Below are positions 11,441-22,685 of a stretch of 64,000 nt of DNA, in pieces. Positions within the stretch are counted from its first letter, which is position 1. Every line of letters begins with the position of its first letter. This DNA comes from Telopea speciosissima (lineage: Eukaryota > Streptophyta > Magnoliopsida > Proteales > Proteaceae), in assembly GCF_018873765.1 (NCBI RefSeq), contig NC_057923.1, forward strand, positions 19,005,913-19,069,912, in the 5' to 3' direction. The notes beneath the pieces were generated by a model, which saw only the letters and a list, made by a program, of their open reading frames with translations, ran no database searches and was not told where the DNA came from. The position numbers and the translations under genes are program-made.

Positions 11441-11740
11441 AGCAGGGTTACCTCGTTAAATTCAACTACTGGTATATAGGTCCTCACAACCAAAAATTTA
11501 AATTAGCCTATATTTTTGGGCACGGGTTTAACATCACCAACGCCGAGTTGCACGAGTTATATCAGGAATTGACTAAGAATAGCTTATAAAACTAACTAGA
11601 AGTTATGCTAAATAATAAAAACTCTTGTTCTTCTTGAATGTCTTTTCTTTAATATCATTTTTTCTTTTCTTTCTTACTCTTTAATTTTCTTTTCTTACTT
11701 TCTTGCTTTGTAAGCTCATCACCACTCCCATTTCCTCACT

Positions 11741-11920
11741 CTCATCCTACGGAGCTCAACGAATTTGAGTAGGATGCCCTTCCCTCAACGCCTCTCCCTT
11801 TTCCGTCCTCATCCTGCGGAGCTCAAATGATCCGGGTTGTTTCGCACACACGCTCCTCCCTCAACGCCTCGCCCTTTTCTTTTTCTCCTCCTACAGAGCT
11901 CAAAGGATCTGGGTCGTTTC
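11741..11920. repeat. short tandem repeat, unit about 67-77 bp, 2.4 copies
   Basis: Units begin at 11741, 11808 and about 11885. Each starts CTCATCCT(A/G)CGGAGCTCAA or a variant and includes CCCTCAACGCCTC(T/G)CCCTTTT. The neighbouring sequence from 11440 to 12060 shows no coding or mobile-element signal that I can name. Confidence 0.6.
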
Positions 11921-12065
11921 TTGAGATTAACATGGATGAGTTTAAACTCTCTGCTATCTTTCCTTTCTTATCTTAACATTAAAATCATGTTATACTTGGA
12001 TCTCTTTCGTAATACTGTATGATGAACTGTTAAACAGACTATATTTTTATTTTATTTATTTATTT

Positions 12066-12276
12066 TTTAAACCCAAGGGGTTTGGTCCATTGATGATTTC
12101 ATAGTGGGTAGAGCACCTCATGAAGCGTCTTACCTGGGTTTGAATCCCCTTGGTACCAACCTTGGGGCCACTCACCCTCTTTGGAGTGGAAATGGCATGT
12201 GGGGGCCGAAGGGATTATACCCACTCCAAATGATGTGGGGGGACACCCTTCATTATCAAAAAAAAAAAAAAAAAAG
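12066..12276 (+). mobile_element. tRNA-derived SINE with poly(A) tail
   Basis: A roughly 200-bp unit with a tRNA-like head: an A-box-like TAGTGGGTAGAGC near 12101, then a B-box GGTTTGAATCC near 12136 at plausible tRNA spacing. It ends in an 18-A tail at 12259-12276. I could not find a convincing target-site duplication, so the left end is approximate. It is a retroposon, not a tRNA gene, since no cloverleaf 3' half follows. Confidence 0.7.
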
Positions 12277-13856
12277 TGGGCAATTACTATCACTACCCTA
12301 CACTTATCCTATATTTATTAAAACTACACTACCTTACATACTTCTTTCTAAAACTACCCTGCTTTTAAATTTTTACATCTCCTTCAACCCTCATATTTTT
12401 AAATACCCAGATTGCCCTTCCTTTTCACCTAGTAACCTGCTAATCTATTTAATCTACCATTCTTCTTCTATTTTTACTATTTTTGTCATTCAAATAGTCA
12501 AAATTGAAAGCACCTGATTTTGTCGCAGGTGGAGGAGGGAGGGTGCAGGTCATCGATTGTGCGTGATGGTCGCCTTCCTCTGAGCTGCAGGTTTCCAACG
12601 ATGAAGAAAATGGTTTATATTTGGGGTTTTAACCTTAAGGGTATTATGGGAAGTTCACCATGTGGTAAGGGTACTTTCGGCATAAAAAAAGAGTTAACAT
12701 TGACTTAACTGCACAGACCTAACGGAGTGGACTAAGTTGTAATAAAGTCATACTATTAGGGGTATCTTTCATATTTTGATAATTTTGGGGGTGTCCATGA
12801 TATACGATAAACTTATAGAGGGTGTCCATAAAATTTTTCTTTAAAATAATCATATTAGTTTCACTCATCCCAATGTAATACATTCATAAATCATGGTTAC
12901 ATGTAGATGTCGATAACCTTCAGTTGGACCAACATCAGCCGGATTCCGTCAAAAGGAACTTGTATAGTATCTGTCAACCATAAATAACATTAAGCTAATC
13001 CTTTTCTAGGTACGGGGTGTAACATCAACTTTGTCACTCGTCAATGGAACATGACCCAAGTTCAATTGTGTTTTACCCCTTTTGAAGTTAAACATATTCT
13101 AGCTATTCCCCCGTCTGTTTCCATCTCCTCCCCCGCCCCCTCCCTCCCCTTGAGAATTGGTTCTTTTTCATATGCCTTTTAATTTCCAAGTGGAGCTCCT
13201 CCGATCAAGGGTTTTTGTTTTTTAGCTTAATAAAGTTTCTGTTTTTGACAAAAATAGAGTCATAATTCAAATAGATTTGATGGACATACATATATAATAT
13301 TAAAATATCCAACCCCCTTGGTTTTTTGGGTGGTTTCCGAGCGCTAGACCCTCCAGCTCCTGCCATAGTCGGAGGAGAGCCAGATCCAGTGAATTTCATC
13401 TATCTTGCGGAATGAAGGGAATGTTAACATACGTAAGCGTACGTAAACAACTCACAACGGTTAAGATGTAATTTATTCTGAGGGAATGTTCTATTTGGGC
13501 GGGCATCCACCTGTACAAGAATGATTCTCGTATGAAAACTTGATCCAAATTCGTGTTTGATTATAAAGGGTATTTTCATCCTCTCTTAAGAATTCAATCG
13601 TAAAAACATGGGCAGTGTCGTCTTTTTATCATTTACGTATTCAGACGATAAATTTCCATGAAAGAAGAATAGAAAATCTTTATTTGTTTTCATTCAAACG
13701 GTGGGAACTGAGAGGAACATCTGTCAGTCCCATTGAATAGCAATGTTTGACCCAAGTATCCGTAAAACTGGCGAAGCAACAAACACTCTAAATTTGGTGG
13801 TAGCTGGGGAGTTCTGTTGGAGAAGAATTAACAAAGGCTCCTAACCCATCTCTCAT
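12277..13856. other. intergenic sequence, partly LTR-like
   Basis: No gene is visible. A possible reversed LTR head ends GGTACGGGGTGTAACA near 13024-13026. That is the reverse of the TGTTACACC start seen in the chromovirus LTRs, so part of 12850-13026 may be an LTR fragment. The last several hundred bases are the upstream region of the glyoxal-oxidase-like gene. Confidence 0.4.
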
Positions 13857-13863
13857 TATAAAG
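13857..13863 (+). promoter_or_regulatory. candidate TATA box of the glyoxal-oxidase-like gene
   Basis: TATAAAG lies about 160 bp upstream of the ATG at 14017, giving a plausible 5' UTR of roughly 125 bp that contains a GAGAGTGAGAGAGAG tract. Confidence 0.45.
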
Positions 13864-14016
13864 AACGATCTACCACACACCTAGTACGTGGAGAGTGAGA
13901 GAGAGGGATAGAAAGCCAACCAAGAGAATGGGCCAAGCATAGAAACATAAATAAATAAAACTCTAACAAGAGAAAGAGACCCATTCTCTAAAAGGTTTGG
14001 AAAAGTAAGGGTTTTG

Positions 14017-14451
14017 ATGATGGCGATCTTGCTCTTCATCAGATCCCTCTATCTCCTTCCTCTCCTCTTCTTCGTGGCAGCCAATGCATTCTTTGAAGAG
14101 CTGCCATTCTGGGGGCTTGACCCTTTTCAATCTGGTTTTAACCCAGGAGATAGAGGAGGAGGAGGAGGAAACAATGAGGTTGTCACCTTCAAACCTATAG
14201 AGATTACCGGCAGGGGATTCAAGGGAAGTTGGGAGTTGGCATCGGAAAACTCGGGTGTATCGGCGATGCACCTCATTTTGTCACCCCCGAACAACAAGGC
14301 CATCATGTTCGATTCTACCATCTTCACTCCTGCTAAGATGGAGTTGCCAAAAGGCAAATGCCGCCCCGTTCCAGGAAAACCCAATGAGATGGATTGCTGG
14401 GTTCATGCCGTCGAATATGATATCGACACTGCCGATGTTCGTCCTCTAAAG
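14017..14451 (+). CDS. glyoxal-oxidase-like (copper radical oxidase) gene, exon 1
   Basis: Codes for residues 1-145. The chosen start is the first of two consecutive ATGs; the codon before them is TTG. The N-terminus (MMAILLFIRSLYLLPLLFFVAANA) is a clear signal peptide with likely cleavage after ANA, so the enzyme is secreted. The following part contains a Gly-rich linker and GSWELASENSGVSAMHLIL, typical of the N-terminal glyoxal_oxid_N domain. The exon ends CTAAAG at a GT donor (14452) in phase 0. Joined to exon 2 it reads RPLK then ILTDSWCSSGG, matching the continuous blade of the family. The reading open beyond 14452 is intron. Confidence 0.9.
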
Positions 14452-14669
14452 GTTCAAATCAAATCTTTAATCTCGAGTTCAATTCCTCTGCACGTACATG
14501 TGAGAGGCAACCACCTGTCCTATTATTACCATTTACAAGGTAAGGTTGGGTATTTATGGAAACAAAAGGGATAGGTGGTTGCCTCTAACCATTCTCACTC
14601 ATCTCACATCCCCCCCCCCCCCCTTTTCCTTTTTCAACGTCTAGAAAAAGAAAGGGGTAGAAAAGAGGT

Positions 14670-14766
14670 GGGATCACGTAAACGAACGTGAACAGCCATT
14701 CAGATGGAATCCACTCTGTAGAACCCGCATGGAGTGGATTCCATTCACTATGTGAACGTGATCCCA
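14670..14766. mobile_element. foldback MITE, copy 1 (intron of oxidase gene)
   Basis: Inverted arms: GGGATCACGT...GAACGTGAACAGCCATTC on the left and its imperfect complement, GTGGATTCCATTCACTATGTGAACGTGATCCC, on the right. The motifs ACGTGAAC and ATTCAGATGGAATC recur in the hairpin at 34022-34147, so the two are one family. No clear target duplication seen. Confidence 0.6.
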
Positions 14767-14910
14767 ACTCGAAGAAAATTAAATCAAATGTTTGGCCCCA
14801 CAATCTCCAATTCATTTTTTCACTGTGGGGGGTGAAACGCCTATGCATACATTTTACGGACGAGATAGGTTGTTTGTCATAAAATAATAATAATAATAAT
14901 TTAAGGATCT

Positions 14911-15033
14911 GGATCCTCTCCAATGAGGGCATCACCCTGGGCGTGTTGACTGGGCACATTCCAGGATAGGCAGCCCAGGCTGTTGGATGCCTCATTGAGC
15001 GCTCATTGGGAGATCTTCTCATTGGAGAGGATC
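14911..15033. mobile_element. foldback MITE with perfect 16-bp inverted ends
   Basis: GATCCTCTCCAATGAG at 14912-14927 is the exact reverse complement of 15018-15033. The 123-bp unit is unrelated to the neighbouring foldback element. Confidence 0.6.
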
Positions 15034-15118
15034 TTGATCCATATTAATATTAATCACATTTGTTTGCAAGGGAAAATGAGAAGAAGAGAAGTGAAAATTT
15101 TCAAATCTAATATAAAAA

Positions 15119-15289
15119 TTTGGGAAAAAAAAATCTCTACTTGATGGTGTTTCCTACACCCTCTCACATGGCACCGTGAGATGACGCGTTTGGCCCCTAG
15201 GAAGATACCTAGGCATGCTCACCCATTGGCCCAGATGCTTTTGTAGATACTATGCGATCAAGTAGAGATCTCTTGCCCAAAAAATTTTA
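15119..15289. mobile_element. foldback MITE with ATCTCTACTTGAT arms
   Basis: ATCTCTACTTGAT at 15133-15145 is inverted exactly at 15257-15269. The similarity extends outward imperfectly through an A-rich TTGGG block on both sides. No family name can be given. Confidence 0.5.
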
Positions 15290-15796
15290 TAATCATTACC
15301 CAATATGAGTATGTCAGTACCTCCAAATCATTTATTAAATTTCAGCTTACTTTGCATCTAAATCCCTTAAATTTGAAAAAAAAAATCTAAAAATTAATTT
15401 ATACAATTATGTTCAATATTAATTATAAAATTTTCCTTTTTAGGTTTGAAAATTTTGACTTCTATTCTACTTCTAATAAGGAATCTGCATGCTACCTCAA
15501 TGAGGTATTGGAAAGGTATCATCTAGATTGGATCCACATGGTCAAAATAGGAAAGGGAGTATTAGTGTTTAATATATGAGTTGGGTATAAAGGAATCTGC
15601 ACAAGGGCAATATAGTAATCTTTATTCTTTTCTTTTTTTTTGTTAGTTTGATATATGATTTCCTCAGCAAAACCATTTTAAGGATAACAACGTGAGAAAC
15701 TCATGATTGGACATTACCGCATTATACAAATCACGCAACCATGGATCGAAAATAGGCCACACCATTCATCTAATTACTAATTTCGATTTTCTACAG

Positions 15797-17134
15797 ATTT
15801 TAACAGACTCGTGGTGCTCATCCGGAGGGCACGATGTGGATGGTACAATAGTAAACACAGGAGGATGGAATGACGGAGGAAAAGCCACAAGGTGGTTGTC
15901 TAATTGCAAAGATTGTGATTGGAGGGATTATGCCACCGTTCTTTCCGGCATAAGATGGTATGCTACCCAACAAATCCTAGCAGACGGCAGCTTCATCATT
16001 GTCGGCGGTCGCCGGAAGTTCAGCTATGAATACTTGTCCAAGGAAGGAAATAACAACGCTGCTAAAGATCATCTTCTCCCGTTCCTCCGTGAAACCACCG
16101 ATAAAGATGAGAACAACCTTTATCCTTTCGTTTATCTCTCCACAGATAATAACATCTTCCTTTTCGCCAACAACCGTTCCATTCTCATCAATACCAAAAC
16201 CAACACCATTGTTCGCGAATTCCCCGTCATGCCCGGCGGTTCCCGGAACTACCCAGCATCCGGCATGTCTGCACTTCTTCCGATAAGACTAGAAGAAAAC
16301 AATCCCGAAATTGTCAAAGCTGAAGTCATTGTCTGTGGAGGTACTACTCCAAACGCATTCTATCTTGCTGATACACAGAAATTAATGTTAGATGCCTTGA
16401 AAAGCTGTGGGAGACTTGAAATCACAAACCCTAAAGCTCAATGGGTTATGGAAGACATGCCAATGGGTAGGGTTATGAGTGATATGCTTATCCTTCCAAC
16501 CGGAGATCTTCTCATGATCAACGGTGCAGAGAAAGGAGCTTCTGGTTGGCAATTTGCTGACGTTCCAGCCTTAAATCCTGTACTTTATTCTCCTGATGCT
16601 CAAGAAGAAGAACGCTTCACTGTACTCGAGGGAACCACAATTCCCCGTATGTATCATTCCACATCTGCTGTTCTTCCAGATGGCAAGATTTTAGTGGCTG
16701 GAAGCAACACAAACGATCGATATTCCTATACCAAGGTCAAGTACCCTACAGAATTTAGGGTTGAGAAGTTCTCGCCACCTTACTTGGACCCAATGCTAGC
16801 CCCAATCCGGCCAGAAATCGTAGAGGATTCATTGCAGAAAAAGATTAAATATGGCGAGAAAATTCGATTCCAGTTCTCAGTAAGACAGCCTTTGGTGAAT
16901 CCTAATGAATTGGAGGTGACAATGTATTACCCACCATTCACAACTCATGGTTTCTCAATGAACCAGAGAATGTTGGTCTTGGCTATCACAAGGGTTTTCC
17001 CAATTGGGTTTGGGCAGCATGAGATGACAGCTCTGGCTCCACCGAGTGGCGTGCTTGCTCCTCCAGGTTATTATCTTCTATTTTTAGTTCATCGTGGAGT
17101 GCCCAGTCCTGGACAGTGGATCCATATCAAGTAG
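15797..17134 (+). CDS. glyoxal-oxidase-like (copper radical oxidase) gene, exon 2
   Basis: Codes for residues 146-590 and the stop TAG; total 590 residues, normal for plant galactose-oxidase-like proteins. Seen: ILTDSWCSSGGH with the Cys (residue 152) expected to form the Cys-Tyr cofactor, and GGRRKFSYEYLSKEG with candidate radical Tyr222/Tyr224. Also RMYHSTSAVLPDGKILVAGSN with Tyr431-His432 and PPFTTHGFSMNQRM with His529 as copper ligands. The C-terminus GYYLLFLVHRGVPSPGQW is the DUF1929 E-set domain. The predicted reaction is oxidation of aldehydes in the apoplast with release of hydrogen peroxide; substrate cannot be told. All catalytic positions look intact, so it is probably functional. 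A chromovirus remnant follows about 380 bp downstream. Confidence 0.92.
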   Translation: MLTDSWCSSGGHDVDGTIVNTGGWNDGGKATRWLSNCKDCDWRDYATVLSGIRWYATQQILADGSFIIVGGRRKFSYEYLSKEGNNNAAKDHLLPFLRETTDKDENNLYPFVYLSTDNNIFLFANNRSILINTKTNTIVREFPVMPGGSRNYPASGMSALLPIRLEENNPEIVKAEVIVCGGTTPNAFYLADTQKLMLDALKSCGRLEITNPKAQWVMEDMPMGRVMSDMLILPTGDLLMINGAEKGASGWQFADVPALNPVLYSPDAQEEERFTVLEGTTIPRMYHSTSAVLPDGKILVAGSNTNDRYSYTKVKYPTEFRVEKFSPPYLDPMLAPIRPEIVEDSLQKKIKYGEKIRFQFSVRQPLVNPNELEVTMYYPPFTTHGFSMNQRMLVLAITRVFPIGFGQHEMTALAPPSGVLAPPGYYLLFLVHRGVPSPGQWIHIK

Positions 17135-17510
17135 AAAATTAATTAATTTTTTTCCTTTCTTCTTGTAACACCATTATCACAAACCCTAATTTGAAAAATA
17201 TATATAAAACATCGACTCCCTTATTTTGTTATTATTATTTTTTTTTTGGTTCAAGTTTATCAGATTTTCTATCATGGGATTTTCTTATTAGCACCCCTCT
17301 TAATGTGTCAATAAACGATTTGTAGCATTACTTTTTTGTCATTTTAGTATGACATACTTTTTTTTTTCCAAACCAGGGTAATAACGTCATTTCACATATG
17401 TATTCGAAAAATGTGCATGACAATAACATCTTTTGATAATGAGATGTTGTTGTTGTTAGGATGTTGGTAAGCATCTCAGTCATACCAAAACCCTAGGGTG
17501 GGGGTTGGGG
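17135..17510 (+). other. 3' flank of the oxidase gene running into an LTR tail
   Basis: AT-rich 3' UTR-like sequence with T-rich tracts. The tail of the chromovirus 5' LTR lies within the last 100-200 bases; its left border is not visible. Confidence 0.5.
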
Positions 17511-17520
17511 TGTGACAACA

Positions 17521-17533
17521 TGGTGTCAGAGAG
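17521..17533 (+). other. primer-binding site of the chromovirus shell
   Basis: TGGTGTCAGAGAG lies three bases after the LTR end and resembles the initiator-Met tRNA PBS (TGGTATCAGAGC). Confidence 0.6.
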
Positions 17534-17881
17534 TGATGCTCTACACTTTGAATCACAGTCTAGCGGGATATCGATTTACTCTACACAACTAGGTTTTTAG
17601 CTTCAAGACAATTAATGTATGGTGCACACCTCAGGCAGAAGACTAGATAGGCATGAAAGTCGATAACATCAATAATAAATAAGAATAATAAGACATAGTA
17701 GTGAAGAGATAGCGTTCCAACCATGATTACATAGACCTCCCCTAGAGGCATTCACAAAGGTTGGATTCCTCAAAATTCAGCTAGACTTTCGAGTTCTTAC
17801 ATAAAAGAGGGATTAAAACTAATATGACTTGAACAAAAGTAATATAAAGAGAATAAAACATAAGAAGATCTACAGTGGGTC

Positions 17882-18341
17882 ATGGGCCCTCAGTCTAAGA
17901 CTCTGTCCCGTCATCGATACCGCTATCCTTGGGGCCGTCGTAGTAGATGTAAGTGTTGTGGTCGTGCATCTACTTCTCCAGCTACTCGATACACTCTTGA
18001 GCTAACCTCGTATGTTGGCAGAACCTTGAACCATGTTAATGTTCGGTTGGGCCATTTTGTTGGTCAGCTAGGTCATGTCAGTACCCAACTGACCAATAGC
18101 AGCTAAGACCATGTCCATATCAGTACCAACTAGAGGGGTAGCAGAGGAAGATGCAACATTTCCTGTTGGGGTGGAACCTCTATTCCATAGCCTCTACTGG
18201 GGGAAATGGTTTCCCATCGCTGCAAGTGTCAGTCCTAACCTACACCCTTCTGATCGTGCCCCGATTGAATGGTCCAACTCTGATCCTTTCGAGAATCCTC
18301 GTCACCCAAGTCAACTTGGAATGCTGGAGGATGATGGTTAG
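17882..18341 (+). pseudogene. possible gag N-terminus remnant of the chromovirus
   Basis: Two short open stretches in different frames (17882-18106 and 18111-18341) sit where gag should begin. The first is Arg/Ser-rich and ends GHFVGQLGHVSTQL. No capsid motif is visible, so the assignment rests on position only. Confidence 0.3.
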
Positions 18342-18990
18342 TAACCTCCCGTAGGGCAAGCCTAGTTCCTTCTAGGCCAACTCTTTTCTAACACATAGTA
18401 TTCCCCCTTTATGACTTTCCTCACCTTTATGAGTTGTCATATATGTGTATATATGTGAGGACCCTATCCTGATTCGACCATGATACGCTTTAAGGGATAG
18501 GATGCAAATCAACCTGGCCAAACGGCACAGTTCACAACTACACCTCAACCGTCTAGGCCGAACTTCCGCTGCTAAAACTACAACCAGTTGGGGTATACAG
18601 CCAAGATTTTTCTATATAATGGAACCAAGTACGTGTCATATCTAAATGTCTTGTATCCCAAGAAGCCACAACAGGACAGTAGGTTCCACAGTAGTGCTTC
18701 ATCATGAATTGAGAAGGCAGAGTCACATAGAGTGTCGTGACAGGTACCTTAACCATGTTATGGTTGTGCATGCTTTGTTGCTTTCTTGTGTTATACTCCT
18801 TAAGTAATCCACCGATGTTGCTAAGAATTCCTTTGTACTTAGAACATGAATTGTTTCCCTTACGTTACTAGCATGACATTAGTATAAATCTTACTTTGTT
18901 AAGTATCATAAGCATTAACCTTTGACCTGCGCTTACATTGTCGACTCTTGGGGTTTAGCACCCAACTTAGTTACTCATTGTCGTTAATAG
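18342..18990 (+). other. eroded chromovirus internal sequence
   Basis: No domain recognised; it ends at the Mutator target duplication. Confidence 0.4.
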
Positions 18991-19259
18991 TAATCCCTTG
19001 GGAAAATTACATTGCCACCCCTTGAGGTTTGTACTAAATATAGTGCGACCCCTTGTGTTTTCAAAATATACACCCCGACCACCTGAGTTTAAGGTACTTG
19101 TTACACTCAGCCCCACTCTGTTAGAGCATTCTCGTTAGTTGCTGACGTGTTGGCCATTGTGCCTTAAAATGACAAATATATCCTTAATAGGGTGTGAGTT
19201 TACCATTTTGCCCATAGGGCAGCCCAAATTTCACACCCCCTTCCCCTGCTACTTGAATC

Positions 19260-19386
19260 CGATGTCGGCGTTCCACATGTTGTGTGGAGGAGCCCATCAT
19301 TTCGGCAAGACTCGCAAAGTGCGCTCAGGCCAAATTCGGAGATCTTGAGGTGGCCGTTCTCATCGAGGAAATCTTCTCTCTTACCT
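19260..19386 (-). pseudogene. captured CIPK protein-kinase activation-segment fragment
   Basis: The minus strand reads [20 protein letters not shown] then [14 protein letters not shown], the subdomain VII-VIII activation segment of plant CBL-interacting protein kinases (usual form DENGxLKxSDFGLSAL...[11 protein letters not shown]). The DFG aspartate is Glu here. Only about 40 codons are present, without ATP-binding or catalytic-loop parts. GC content is higher than in the surrounding sequence. I infer capture from a host CIPK gene by the Mutator element; the donor gene is not in this window. Confidence 0.82.
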
Positions 19387-19503
19387 TTCACTCTCTCTCC
19401 TTTCTCTCACCCTTAGGTTCTCTTTCATTATCTCTCGATTTCGATTCTCACCTCTCTAGTCCTATCTTAATCCTTCTGATTAAGGAAAGAAGATGGTCAG
19501 TTA

Positions 19504-22500
19504 TGTCACACCCCGAAACCCCCCCTTGGAGTATTCGATGGCTGACCCGAATACCCGATGTATTCGGTGACCACCAGGATCTAGATGCAGTATAAACACA
19601 CCACAAGCATAGACAATATTAAAGGAAAGCATAATATATCGATCAGAGTGCACAAAGAGTTACGATTTACAAAAGTTATATTTACATCATTCATAGTTAA
19701 GTCGTTCACTCCCTCAGTTATCACGAAACTAACCCACAAGGCCCAAAACTAACTATTCAAATATATACAACGGTTTCACCCACCAAAGGAATAGTTAGAA
19801 GGTCACAAAAGTATGAGTTCTCAGTCTATTGCATCATTTAAGAAAGGACACAGTAATCACACGCACAACTAGGGCCATGCCCCTCCGTGTCCAAATCAGC
19901 ATAGTCATCTCTTTCCTCATCTCTCGGCTCAAAGAAATCCTCCCCGACATAGTCACCTCCACCTACATGATCATCTGAAAAAAATATATATATATATATA
20001 TATATATCCACGGGGATGAGCTCCACTGAGCCCAGCAAGTAAAGATAAACCACGAAAGCATTCACAAGCAAAATCCTATGTGCATGAGATTCAATTTTAA
20101 TCTTAATTCCACCTAACAATAATGCCTACGTCTCTAAGCTTGTGCTACAACAACACCTTAGGTAGCATCCCCTCCGTTGGCGATGTCAAACCCGAGTTGC
20201 GCTGGGAGCCTACCGGTCTAGATCCTCAATCGGACATCACCGGTCCCAGTACCTCCATTGGTAACGCTAGCTTCCTGGTCCTCAATCGGACATCATCGGT
20301 TCCAGTCCCTCCGTTGGTAACGCTGGTTTACCAGCAAACCCCCGAGATTTAGTCCTCTACCACAGTTCCGATCCTCAATCGGAAATCATCGTTCCCAGTA
20401 CCTCCATTGGTAACGTTGGTTTTTTTATCCTCAATCGGACATCACCGGTCCCAGTACCTCCGTTGGTAACGCTAGTTTCCCCAGGGAGGACTATCCAACA
20501 CGTAGACCCCTGTTGGTAAGGGTTGTAGCACCAGGGAATGACATTCCTAGCCATGTGCAATCTACATGGCATAGTACAAGGTGTACAGTGCTCCCGCATC
20601 CCATACTACGGCACACCATACCTCTCGTTTCCAAGCCGACTACGGCATCTATTCTAACATGGCAGAGATTTACATTTCAACACATTCCACCATCACATCC
20701 ATATCCATTCACAATTCCATAATCCATATGTTATAAACAAAAATAAATCAATAGAACAGTTTCAAACGATACATAAGAACAATTTCTCATACATATGCAT
20801 GACACCTAACAAAACAACTAAATGAAATAAACATTCCCAAAAAGAAATCAATTGTCTATCTCCACTCACCTTGTTATACTTGCGGTTAAGAAGTCGGGTT
20901 ATGCCTCGTATTAGTTGTCGGTACGATTTGATGGGCGAAAGGTGGAGTCCTATGAATGTTTAATTACACACAGTGTTAGGAAGCGTCAAAACCAGTGTGG
21001 AGTCCTAAGGTTACCTCGTGGTAAGGTTGGACAAGGTCTAGGATGTGTTTACAAGTGAAACAGCATCTGAGGTTGATGAGGCAGTCAACCGGGACATCAA
21101 CCTGAGATGGCAGTGTTTTAAAAACTGAAATAGTTATTCTTTGGTTGATGAACCAGTCAACTGGGACACCAACCTGAGATATAGCAGGTGTAAAAATTAA
21201 GGTATTATTCTCTGGTTGATGACCCAGTCGATTAGAACATCGACTAGAGATGCACAACAGCCTAAAAATCGTAGAAAATAGAATTTTTACTAGGGTTTTG
21301 GGCCGAATCTTCATCCAATTGATCAGGGGTATAGTTCGCATGATCATTACCTTGAATTGGAATCATGCTATGACCAATTAGCATAGGAAATTGGGGTTTT
21401 GAAGGTGGTTACAGCTATGAATGTAATTTCATGAATCAACTTTGATTAAAATAGTTCTGTATGGCTGAAACATGAATCAATCACTTTAATTCAAATCTCC
21501 GAGATATGAATAAGTTAATAATAAGGCTAACATAGGGTTAAGGTTTAAGATTCAGACATGTATGTGGGTTTTAGGTTCTAATTCTATAAATTAAAAACTC
21601 AATTTCATAAGAAACACGAACTGAACAGAACATGGTTCATTCCAAAATTTTAAAGATCAGCATGGGTTCCATAGAGGCTACTATAACTAGGTCGAAGAGA
21701 AGATGAGGAGGTGAAGATTATTACCTTAGGTTAGCAAACCACTTTAGTTCAACACCCTTCTTCTCCCTTTCTTCTTCTTCTTCTTCTCTCTCCTTCTCTG
21801 TTTTAATTCATACAGGTGGGAATAGTGTAAGTGAGTAAGTTAGTTATTAGAATAGATTTTAATTGCTTTACTAAGTTTAATCGTGAGTCGGTTTGGTGGG
21901 GTGTAGATAGAATTTAGTTTTTTTTTTTTAATTGATTGGAATAGTATAGAATGTAGTATAGATAGGTTTGATTGATTTTTATATTAAGCTAATTATAAGG
22001 CGGTTTGTGCATTGGATAGGTGTCATATAAGATGGGTTGTGATTTTGTTTAGGTATCAGTGATTTAATATCTTACATAACCCAATCTCAAAACTATTTCC
22101 TAATTTTGTCTTTTTTTGTAGGATTTTGTTTGTTTATGAAATAAGCCGACCCCTGCACAAGTATTTGGATTTTGTGGGTCTCATGGGTCCCAGAATGTTG
22201 GGAAAAACATCCCAAGCTATTAATCGGGATGTGGCGATGAGATCTCTGACCCAAAACACTGGGCCCTGCGCCTCTAGAACAAAATTCACGGTGGTACAAT
22301 TCTCTGGTCGATGCAACAATCGACTAGTACATCAACCTGAGATTTCTATCTTTGTTATCTTCGTGTTGGAACATCTAAAATTCAATTTGTTCCGCAAGCG
22401 AACCCACACGGACATAGTTATGATACTAAAAACACCTAATATATACGAGGTTAGGATCTCTTACCACGAGTTGTACATCTATATGTGGATCCCGCAATCG

Positions 22501-22685
22501 CACAAGGGAGGTATCTGTCTTTTTGCTGACAAGCGGCGGGTTACCACTGGGATTCCTTCTTTATCTTCTACCCGTTCAAACATCAAATCAATACTCCATA
22601 TCGTACACGGTGCTATGACCTCGGGTTCCGGACCTACATTCGGATTCGGGTTAGGGTTCGGATCATAATATGCCAAGTCGTAACA
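19504..22685 (-). mobile_element. chromovirus solo LTR nested in the Mutator element (copy A2)
   Basis: On the minus strand it begins TGTTACGACTTGGC at 22685 and ends GGGGTGTGACA at 19504; 3,182 bp. Flanks are agtta (19499-19503) and agttg (22686-22690), a near-perfect 5-bp duplication. No internal region or second LTR is present. Contains (AT)n at 19984-20006 and repeated blocks around 20150-20480 (CAATCGGACATCACCGGTCC variants, four copies). Also contains four dyad modules (22306, 21071, 21143, 21213). Confidence 0.75.
20220..20480 (-). repeat. degenerate tandem repeat inside LTR copy A2
   Basis: Four variants of 'CCTCAATCGGACATCACCGG ... CCTCCRTTGGTAACGCT' lie at about 20223, 20280, 20351 and 20419, spaced 55-75 bp. 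Confidence 0.65.

Larger units (their letters stand above)
14452..15796 (+). other. intron 1 of the glyoxal-oxidase-like gene (1,345 bp)
   Basis: GT donor after AAAG at 14451 and AG acceptor at 15795-15796 after a pyrimidine-rich stretch (TTTCTACAG); phase 0. It holds three separate foldback elements listed below, plus a C13 run near 14611. Confidence 0.85.

Noticed and set aside
12066..12276. tRNA gene
   Set aside because: A- and B-box-like motifs are present but the sequence continues into a SINE body and an A tail; no acceptor stem pairing was found.
22126..22668. 180-residue ORF as a host gene
   Set aside because: It lies wholly inside the solo LTR 19504-22685 and has no recognisable motif.
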